DNA of 9,949 bases from contig DATAEK010000162.1 in the NCBI GenBank assembly GCA_036258055.1, positions 1-9,949 on the forward strand. The letters are read 5' to 3'. This DNA comes from DATAEK01 sp036258055 (GTDB lineage Bacteria > Acidobacteriota > Vicinamibacteria > Vicinamibacterales > 2-12-FULL-66-21). The notes beneath the pieces are model-generated. The model searched no databases, was not told the origin of the DNA, and saw only the letters and a list, made by a program, of their open reading frames with translations. Within the stretch, counting starts at the first letter, position 1. Every line of letters starts with the position of its first letter. This document shows, one piece after another, positions 1 to 6,030 of this stretch. The translations under genes were made by a program, and so were the position numbers.

Positions 1-1368
1 AGCATTATGCGGACCCGGCCTCTGCCGCAGGAACAGCCTGCCAGCAAGGACCTGGGACAGGTTGTCGGGCGTCGCCTGCAGTTGCGGAGCGTTATCGGCG
101 CCTGAGGCCACGATCTCCATGTCCTCCTTGTCGAGATAGGCGGGATCCTTCCGCGCGTGCGGCAGGATCTCATTCCTGATGATGCTGAGCGGCGGGTTCC
201 AGTAGGGCCGGAAGATCACGTATTCCATCTGCTCGACGAAGATGGGCGTCTGGTGATTGAGCGACTTGCCGACGACGACGTTCATGCGCAGCGGTTCGTC
301 ACCGGAGACGGGATCGGTGGCCCACAGACGGAACAGCGGCACGTTGACGAAGACGTTGGGCCGTTGGCTCAGTTCAGGCAGCCAGCGCATGCGCTCCATG
401 GCCAGCTCGATCTGGTGCGCTCGTTGCGCCACCGTCACGTTGAGGGCTTTGATGGTGGTCGCGCCGATCACCCCATCCGCCTCGAGCCCGTGCCGACCCT
501 GGAACGATTTCACTGCGGCAACGAGAGGACCCGCGTAGGTCGTGCCGGTGACCGATGAGCCCGCCGGCAGATCGCCGAAGACCCGGAGGCGTGCGGCCAG
601 TTGCGGCACGCCGGCACACGGTTTGCCCGGTTCGATCTTCGTCTGACCCTTGGCGAGATCGGGGACAGCCTCAGGTTCACCCGCACGCGCCATCGCTCTG
701 TATGCCGCCAGGGTTTTCCGGGCACGTCCATAGTGCGAGACCGGCGGTTCGAGGGAGTCGAGCGTCGCGCGCAGGCCCTTGCCCTGCCGCGCTTCACGCA
801 GCGCGGCGATCACGTCGATCTTCTTCTCTGCGACGCTGTATCCCCAGTTCATCGTCGCGGGATCGACGCGGCCGACATGAACGGCTCTGAGCATGCGCGC
901 GGCAGCGACGCTGATCGCCAGATCGAAGTGCGCGCGCTCGGGGCCTGTCGCAGTTCCCGCTTTGACGGCGGCCCAACGCTCCTGCAGGAACGCGGCGTCG
1001 TAGTCGTCGGGATCCAGGCCGTAATCACCGGCGGCGGCGATCGCCGCGATGGTCGCATCGACGAGTGGTGCCGGCGCCGCGCCGTCGAACCAGAGCAGCT
1101 TGTCAGGTTCGCTGTCGTAGAGTGGCTTCAGCACCGGGGTCACGTCGGAGATGGCGCTCCACGTCAGGCCAGGGTGCTCGGCCGATGTGAGCACGCGTTC
1201 GACCGTCGGTCCAATGTCGTTCTCCGCGACGTGCGGCGTGCTGGGTGCCTGCGCTGCAGCTGGCGCGGCGCTCGCGGCCGCGACGCCGTCGGACGTCGCG
1301 GAACTGCCACGACAGGAGGCCGCACTCGCGATCAGGAGAGTGAGGAGCAGAAGCCCGAACTTGTACAT
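1..1368 (-). CDS. L,D-transpeptidase, YcbB/LdtD family (partial, C-terminus off window)
   Basis: Reading leftward from an ATG at 1368, the frame stays open for 456 codons to the window edge. Family role: forms 3-3 peptidoglycan cross-links in the periplasm. Residues 1-19 are a hydrophobic leader ending in SAASC, a plausible but non-canonical lipobox (Cys19), then an Ala-rich linker. About 50-235 is the scaffold domain typical of the family, with YGLDPDDYDA and HVGRVDP. About 255-312 is a peptidoglycan-binding_1 domain (AVKSFQGRHGLEADGVIG). LAMERMRWLP follows, and the YkuD catalytic domain starts near 338 (FVNVPLFRLWA) and is still running at the edge (LRQRPGPHNA). The catalytic His/Ser-Gly-Cys motif lies beyond position 1, so activity cannot be judged. 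Family members run about 550-615 residues, so roughly 100-150 are missing. A weak AGGA lies 4 bp before the ATG. The gene is divergent from the outer-membrane cluster. Confidence 0.92.
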   Translation of the reverse strand, partial: MYKFGLLLLTLLIASAASCRGSSATSDGVAAASAAPAAAQAPSTPHVAENDIGPTVERVLTSAEHPGLTWSAISDVTPVLKPLYDSEPDKLLWFDGAAPAPLVDATIAAIAAAGDYGLDPDDYDAAFLQERWAAVKAGTATGPERAHFDLAISVAAARMLRAVHVGRVDPATMNWGYSVAEKKIDVIAALREARQGKGLRATLDSLEPPVSHYGRARKTLAAYRAMARAGEPEAVPDLAKGQTKIEPGKPCAGVPQLAARLRVFGDLPAGSSVTGTTYAGPLVAAVKSFQGRHGLEADGVIGATTIKALNVTVAQRAHQIELAMERMRWLPELSQRPNVFVNVPLFRLWATDPVSGDEPLRMNVVVGKSLNHQTPIFVEQMEYVIFRPYWNPPLSIIRNEILPHARKDPAYLDKEDMEIVASGADNAPQLQATPDNLSQVLAGRLFLRQRPGPHNA

Positions 1369-1641
1369 GACGTCCTGTGGCTTTCTTCGCCGGCTCTCGC
1401 CGTCGGCGCTGGCCACCGATGCTAACGCATCCGGCTGCTGAATCGCGTCACTCGATGGCCGGGCTTTGACGCGGGCGTGCGCTTTCCGCACAGGCTGGTG
1501 TATCCTGCGAGGCTACCCCCCGTTACACGGAGGACACGTTCGTGATCGTGATCAGGGGGTCCGCGCTGGTCGGGGCGTGGGCGCGCCAAGGGCACAAACT
1601 CCCAGCGACGAGCCGTCGAGGTGGGGGAGCCGTGCTCGTGT

Positions 1642-1669
1642 CTGACATGCGTGGGTAAGCCGCTATAAT
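1642..1669 (+). promoter_or_regulatory. Sigma-70-type promoter for the outer-membrane cluster
   Basis: The -35 element CTGACA (1642-1647) matches TTGACA in five of six positions. The -10 element TATAAT (1664-1669) is a perfect match, and the spacer is 16 bp. Such an AT-rich hexamer stands out in this GC-rich sequence. Transcription would start near 1676, giving a leader of about 70 nt before the GTG at 1747. No second promoter is evident before the next two plus-strand genes, so all three may depend on this one. Confidence 0.75.
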
Positions 1670-1730
1670 TCTCGCCCAGGCCGGTTGACGTCGAATATCT
1701 GTTCCGCCTGTCGGGTCGGAACGTAGGTTC

Positions 1731-1736
1731 GGAAGG
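1731..1736 (+). promoter_or_regulatory. Ribosome-binding site supporting the GTG start at 1747
   Basis: GGAAGG ends 10 nt before the GTG codon at 1747. It supports that start, which yields a clean signal peptide, over any ATG further inside the gene. The spacing is slightly long. Confidence 0.5.
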
Positions 1737-1746
1737 TTGGTCAGAC

Positions 1747-3138
1747 GTGCGTACTGCTGGAGTGTTGAGACTGTTCACGGTGGCCGCCCTGACGGCTGCC
1801 TCGACGACGGCTGCGGCCGCACAGACGCCACCGCCCGCGCCACCGGAGACGACGAAGGCCGCGGTGACTCAGGCAGGTCCCACCGATCAGTCTGCCGCTG
1901 CTGGCGCGACCGATCAGGCTGGCGCCCCAGATCAGCAGCAGAAGCCGCCGGCCAAACCGGCTCCGGAGCAGGCCACTCCGCCGCCGCAGACCGCTCCGCC
2001 GACCGGTTCAGCGTCGTCGCGACAGGCGGCGATCGAACAGGGGCAGGCGGCGAAGGTGCCGGAGCTGCACCCCTACCAACCCAACAAGGCCGAGCGGATT
2101 TTCGAGCAGGTCGACACGATTCTGTCGGGCGGCACCCTGCGGTGGCACCCCTTCTTCGACAGCGCGTATTCCGGCGGCGGTTTCACGCTGGGCCTCGGCC
2201 ACATCAACTACGTGAGCGCCTACAACTACATCGACCTGCGCGGGAGCTGGACGTTCTCCAACTACAAGCGCGTCGAAGCAGAGTTCATCGCGCCGCGCTT
2301 GTTCAATCGCCGCGGCAAGCTGTCGGTGCTCGGCGGGTGGCGCGAGGCGACGCAGGTCGGCTTCTACGGTATCGGGAACGACACGATCATCGAAGACAAG
2401 ACCAACTATCTGTTCAACCAGCCGTACGGCGCCGCGCTCCTGACCCTCTACCCGAATCGCAAGGTGCTGATGCTGCAGGGTGGCGTCGAGCTGAGTCGGT
2501 GGCACCAGGAGCCCGGTACCGGCACGACTCCGTCGGTTGAAACGGTTTACACGCCCGCGACCTTGCCGGGGCTGGGAGCCGAGGTCACTTACCTGCACAC
2601 GCAGGGCGCGGTCGGACTCGACTGGCGCACGTCCCCCGGCTACACACGCCGAGGTGCCTACATTGCTGCGACGCTGCACGACTACAAAGACAACGACGAC
2701 AACTTCGGTTTTCAGCTGGCCGAATACGAAGGGATTGCCCACCTCCCGATCCTGCGTGAAGCCTGGGTGTTGTCGTTCCACGCGCGCGTGCAGACCGCAT
2801 ACGACAAGGGTGGTCAGGACACGCCGTTCTTCATGCTGCCGGCGCTCGGCGGCGGCTCCTCGCTGCGCGGATACCCCAGCTGGCGGTGGCGTGACAAGAA
2901 CAGCCTGCTCCTGCAGGGGGAATGGCGCATCATGGTCAACCGCTATCTGGACACGGCGTTCTTCTACGACGCGGGCAAGGTCGCCGCGCGTACGTCGGAC
3001 CTGGATCTGAACCACCTGCATGACGACTTTGGCTTCGGCGTTCGTTTCCACGGGCCGTTCGCGACGCCGCTCCGCGTCGAGCTGGCCCACGGCAAGGAAG
3101 GCCTGTCATTCATTTTCGCGTCGTCGGCGTCTTTCTAA
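1747..3138 (+). CDS. Omp85-superfamily outer-membrane beta-barrel protein lacking POTRA domains
   Basis: Predicted outer-membrane barrel of 463 residues. Residues 1-25 form a signal peptide with cleavage at AAA|Q. Residues 26-95 are a low-complexity Pro/Ala/Gln/Thr linker with TDQ/PDQ repeats. From about 130 to the end, alternating aromatic and polar strands are typical of a barrel. The key mark is LGGGSSLRGYP at 367-377, the LRGY version of the Omp85 loop-6 VRGF/Y motif, followed by a DAGKV strand and a C-terminal Phe (ASSASF), as in a BAM recognition signal. About 330 residues suits a 16-strand barrel. No POTRA repeats are visible, whereas BamA and TamA have them, so function (insertion, secretion, lipid or solute transport) cannot be inferred. 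The GTG start is chosen on signal peptide and ribosome-binding site. It leads a tight cluster: the next gene starts 12 bp after the stop. A phospholipase or other barrel is less likely given the LRGY motif. Confidence 0.85.
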   Translation: MRTAGVLRLFTVAALTAASTTAAAAQTPPPAPPETTKAAVTQAGPTDQSAAAGATDQAGAPDQQQKPPAKPAPEQATPPPQTAPPTGSASSRQAAIEQGQAAKVPELHPYQPNKAERIFEQVDTILSGGTLRWHPFFDSAYSGGGFTLGLGHINYVSAYNYIDLRGSWTFSNYKRVEAEFIAPRLFNRRGKLSVLGGWREATQVGFYGIGNDTIIEDKTNYLFNQPYGAALLTLYPNRKVLMLQGGVELSRWHQEPGTGTTPSVETVYTPATLPGLGAEVTYLHTQGAVGLDWRTSPGYTRRGAYIAATLHDYKDNDDNFGFQLAEYEGIAHLPILREAWVLSFHARVQTAYDKGGQDTPFFMLPALGGGSSLRGYPSWRWRDKNSLLLQGEWRIMVNRYLDTAFFYDAGKVAARTSDLDLNHLHDDFGFGVRFHGPFATPLRVELAHGKEGLSFIFASSASF

Positions 3139-3150
3139 GGTCACGCTCCC

Positions 3151-4893
3151 ATGCTTACAAGACTTTCGTCACGTGCACGTCGCGCCGCGTTCGTGGTTCT
3201 GGCAGCCGGTGCGGTTGGCTACCTCGGTGCGGGCGCCACGATGCAGGGCCCGCGCTTCTATCCGGACGATCCGATCGCGCGCGAGCCGGAGTCGCAGGAC
3301 GCCTCGAAAGCGGCGCCGTTCGACGTGTCGGAGATTTACGACCTGACCTACAACCTGTTCGTGAACTCCAAGCACGTCCCGAGCGGCCTGCGCGCGCAGA
3401 ACATCAACACCATCGACGAGGTGCCGGACTCGAGCTGGTTCACGAACCGCATCGGCACGCGAGCGATCACCACCGACGAGATCACGCGCGGCGCGAACGT
3501 CAATGCGCCTCCAGACCCGTCGAAGTGGGTGGTGATCAGAGAGAAAACGTCGGGTGCGCACCCCGGGTTCACGGCGGTGGACGCCAAGGGCCAGACCTGG
3601 TTCCTCGAATTCGATCCTCCGAAGTTTGCGGAAGGCGCCACCGGCGCTGTTGCGGTCGCGACCAAGATCTTCTGGGCGCTCGGCTACAACCAGGTCGAAT
3701 CGTTTCTCACGACGTTCGATCCCAAGGTCGCGACGATCGATCCCACAGCGACCATTCGTCGCCCGAACGGCAAACGGACCAGGTTCACCCATGACGATCT
3801 CGACGTCGTGTTCGAGAACGTTTACCGCAACAAGGACGGCACGTATCGCGTCGTAGCCGGCCGTCTGCTGCCGGGCAAGATTCTCGGCGGCTTCCAGTAC
3901 GCCGACACGCGACCGGACGATCCCAACGATCTCGTGCCGCACGAGCACCGGCGGGAGCTGCGGGCGCTGCGGGTTTTCGGCGCGTGGACGAACCTGACCG
4001 ACCTCAAGGCCAAGAACACGCTCGACACGGTGATCACCGAGAACGGCAAGCCGATCGTCAAGCACTACCTCCAGGACGTCGGATCGACCTTCGGGATGTG
4101 CAACGACTACCACGAGTGGGACCTGAGCTGGGAGTACTTCTACGAAGGGGGACCGTCGTGGAAGCGTCTCTTCACCTTTGGCTTCGGCCTGAGCCCGTGG
4201 CAGACCGTCGACTACGTCGAGTACCCGTCGGTGGGCAAGTTCGAAGGCAAAGTGTGGGATCCGATCGACTGGCGGCCGCAGACCCCGACGAAAGCCTACA
4301 TGGAACTGCGCGCCGACGACGCGTTCTGGGCGGCGCGGCGCATCGCGGCCTTCAGCGACGACCTGATTCGGGCGGCCGTCCACGAGGGGCAGTTCAGCGA
4401 TCCGGCGGCCGAGAAGTATCTCGCCGATGTCCTCATTCAGCGCCGTGAGAAGATCAAGAGCGTCTACCTTACGGCGGTGAATCCGATCGTCAACCCGCGC
4501 CTCGATGCGAAGGGCCTGACGTTCGAGAACGCGGCCGTCGACGGCGGCGTCGCGCAGGGTTCAGTGGCCTACCGTGCGTCATGGATGCGCTTCGACAACG
4601 CGACCGGCGCGACCACGCCAATCTCAGAATCGAAGGGTGCGACGACGACCATCGCCGCGCCGAGCGGTCTCCCGAGTGGCTTCGTTGCCGTGGACATCGC
4701 CGCAGACAGCGACGCGTATCCGGCCTGGAAACAGCCGGTGCGCGCGTTCTTCCGTCAGGACGGTGGTAACTGGAAGCTGGTCGGGCTCCAGCGGCTGCCG
4801 GAAAACTTGCCGAGCGCGAACATCGAGAATTTCAAGAAAGGCCAGATGGTCGAGCCCGCGAAGAAAGCCGAGGCGCCGAAGAAAGAGAACTAG
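3151..4893 (+). CDS. Exported protein with a possible protein-kinase-like fold
   Basis: A 580-residue protein that I cannot name. Residues 12-30 are a hydrophobic segment after an Arg-rich start, so it is a signal peptide or membrane anchor placing the rest in the periplasm. The N-terminal part has NTIDEVPDSSWFTNRIG (about 86-102). The middle resembles a kinase core: a beta-hairpin around 138-157 (GFTAVDAKGQTWFLEFDPP), a helix, then TDLKAKN (Asp284, Asn289), which matches the D-L-K-x-x-N catalytic loop, and LQDVGSTFG (Asp309), like a metal-binding DxG. The order and spacing also recall HipA, Fam20 and PI4-kinase-like folds. The usual nucleotide-binding Lys position looks like Glu153. The C-terminal region (about 445-565) looks like a separate beta-rich domain, ending in a Lys/Glu/Ala tail. 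AAGG overlapping the previous stop serves as a weak ribosome-binding site, so translation may be coupled to the barrel gene. The coding call is secure; the fold is an inference from motifs. Confidence 0.9.
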   Translation: MLTRLSSRARRAAFVVLAAGAVGYLGAGATMQGPRFYPDDPIAREPESQDASKAAPFDVSEIYDLTYNLFVNSKHVPSGLRAQNINTIDEVPDSSWFTNRIGTRAITTDEITRGANVNAPPDPSKWVVIREKTSGAHPGFTAVDAKGQTWFLEFDPPKFAEGATGAVAVATKIFWALGYNQVESFLTTFDPKVATIDPTATIRRPNGKRTRFTHDDLDVVFENVYRNKDGTYRVVAGRLLPGKILGGFQYADTRPDDPNDLVPHEHRRELRALRVFGAWTNLTDLKAKNTLDTVITENGKPIVKHYLQDVGSTFGMCNDYHEWDLSWEYFYEGGPSWKRLFTFGFGLSPWQTVDYVEYPSVGKFEGKVWDPIDWRPQTPTKAYMELRADDAFWAARRIAAFSDDLIRAAVHEGQFSDPAAEKYLADVLIQRREKIKSVYLTAVNPIVNPRLDAKGLTFENAAVDGGVAQGSVAYRASWMRFDNATGATTPISESKGATTTIAAPSGLPSGFVAVDIAADSDAYPAWKQPVRAFFRQDGGNWKLVGLQRLPENLPSANIENFKKGQMVEPAKKAEAPKKEN

Positions 4894-4920
4894 GCCCTCT
4901 CGAAGACGTAGAATCGGGTC

Positions 4921-5910
4921 ATGCGCCGCTTGACCCTGCTGCTGACCTCCATCGCTCTGTCGTTTGCGTTGTCGGCGCAGACGACAGAGCTTCGCCTCAT
5001 CTCGACCGCCTGGTCACCCTTCACGAACGAACCCGGTAAACCGCGCTTTGCGCTCGACCTCGTTGAGGAAGGTCTCAACCGCATCGGCGTCAAGAGCCGC
5101 ACGGCCATCGTCGATGCGGCGCAGTTCACGCCGCTGCTGCAGAGCGGCGAGTTCGACGGCAGTGCCGCGGCCTGGAAGGACGCCGAGCGTGAACGAACGC
5201 TGCTCTTTTCCCAGCCATATCTCGAGAACCGGTTGATTCTGGTTGCGCGAAGCGGCGGCGACGTCTCCGCGACGAAGTTCGCCGACCTCAAGGGCAAGCG
5301 CATCGCGATCGTCGAGGGCTACGCGTACGGCGACGCCATCGATCAATCGGGGCCGATTTTCGTGCGCTCCCGCAGCGAGGAAGACAGCCTGAAGCTGCTG
5401 CTCGACAGCAAGGTCGACTACACGCTCATGGACGAGCTCGTGGTCGAGTACATTGTCAACAACTACGCGCAGCAGGCGCGGACGCGGCTGCAGTTCGGGT
5501 CGACGCCGCTCGTCACGCGCCAGCTTTATCTCGCGCTGAGACGAGACCTGCCGGACGCCGACTCGATCATCACCCGCTTCAACGCGCAGCTTCGCGGCAT
5601 GATCACCGACCACACCTATCATCGACTCCTGCACGTCGACTGGATCCTGGTCGATGTCGACGGCGATGGCATCCCCGAGTACGTGCCGAAGAGCGACACT
5701 CCCGGGTCGGTGGAACCCAAACACGCGTACAACCTCTTCAGCTCGGAGCTCTCCTCGATCACGACTCGACCCAGAAGCGACCAGCGCTTCCTGATTGGCG
5801 GCAGCGTCTACGACGGGTGGACGACCGTACCCGATCGATTCAAGGTCGAGGACCCGAAGCGGCCAGATCCGAACCGGTCGACCGCGGTCATCTTCCGGTT
5901 CGTGTGGTGA
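4921..5910 (+). CDS. Periplasmic solute-binding protein, family 3, with C-terminal extension
   Basis: A 329-residue protein. Residues 1-19 are a signal peptide with cleavage near LSA|QT. About 22-243 match the bacterial extracellular solute-binding family 3 (SBP_bac_3), which binds amino acids or similar small ligands: LISTAWSPFTNEP, FALDLVEEGLNRIGV, GEFDGSAAAWKDAERE, FSQPYLENRLILVAR, and the second-lobe opener LKGKRIAIVEGYAYG. The domain normally ends about here. An extra 85 residues follow, beginning with DVDGDGIPEYV (Asp245, Asp247, Asp249, Glu253), a calcium-binding-type loop. The protein ends in VIFRFVW, with alternating aromatics. No permease or ATPase gene lies in the window, so it may be a sensor or binding protein rather than part of an ABC importer. 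It starts 27 bp after the kinase-like gene with no clear ribosome-binding site. The ATG is chosen for the signal peptide. Confidence 0.87.
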   Translation: MRRLTLLLTSIALSFALSAQTTELRLISTAWSPFTNEPGKPRFALDLVEEGLNRIGVKSRTAIVDAAQFTPLLQSGEFDGSAAAWKDAERERTLLFSQPYLENRLILVARSGGDVSATKFADLKGKRIAIVEGYAYGDAIDQSGPIFVRSRSEEDSLKLLLDSKVDYTLMDELVVEYIVNNYAQQARTRLQFGSTPLVTRQLYLALRRDLPDADSIITRFNAQLRGMITDHTYHRLLHVDWILVDVDGDGIPEYVPKSDTPGSVEPKHAYNLFSSELSSITTRPRSDQRFLIGGSVYDGWTTVPDRFKVEDPKRPDPNRSTAVIFRFVW

Positions 5911-6030
5911 CCCTGATCAGCACTCTCGAATAACCCCCGCGAACGGCGACGTGGTGCCCCCTTCATGTCTGCGAATGGGCTCCGGTCCTGGGCGGCCGGG
6001 AGCGTCGTCGGAAATATCATCCGGTACGTC
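5911..6030. other. Convergent intergenic gap, no clear terminator
   Basis: The 120 bp between the plus-strand cluster and the minus-strand oxidoreductase operon contain no gene I can support. No GC stem followed by a T-run is present in either direction. Only a 4-bp stem CGGA/TCCG around an AT-rich loop is seen near 6009-6023. Termination may be Rho-dependent or outside what I can see. Confidence 0.5.

Larger units (their letters stand above)
1369..1746. other. Divergent intergenic region (378 bp)
   Basis: This gap separates the leftward L,D-transpeptidase gene from the rightward outer-membrane cluster. It holds one convincing rightward promoter (1642-1669, listed separately) and a ribosome-binding site at 1731-1736. 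It also has a small inverted repeat ATGC-TAAC-GCAT at 1419-1430. ACCCCC at 1515-1520 could pair with GGGGGT at 1555-1560, and TTCCG/CGGAA could form a stem at 1702-1721 in the presumed 5' leader. No good promoter for the leftward gene was found by eye. A 38-codon GTG frame at 1542-1658 follows a purine-rich GGAGG-type site but resembles nothing I recognise. Confidence 0.7.

Noticed and set aside
601..1425. Plus-strand 274-codon open frame
   Set aside because: It is opposite the L,D-transpeptidase frame, which carries several family motifs over the same stretch.
1422..1778. Minus-strand 118-codon open frame across the intergenic region
   Set aside because: It would cover the strong rightward promoter and the barrel gene start. 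Its composition is not protein-like and no ribosome-binding site was seen.
2008..3090. Minus-strand 360-codon open frame
   Set aside because: It is antisense to the Omp85-type barrel gene and is explained by codon bias in a GC-rich genome.
3169..4383. Minus-strand 404-codon open frame
   Set aside because: It lies opposite the 580-residue exported protein, whose signal peptide, ordered motifs and operon spacing are far better evidence. The antisense product is Arg/Val/Glu-rich with no motif.
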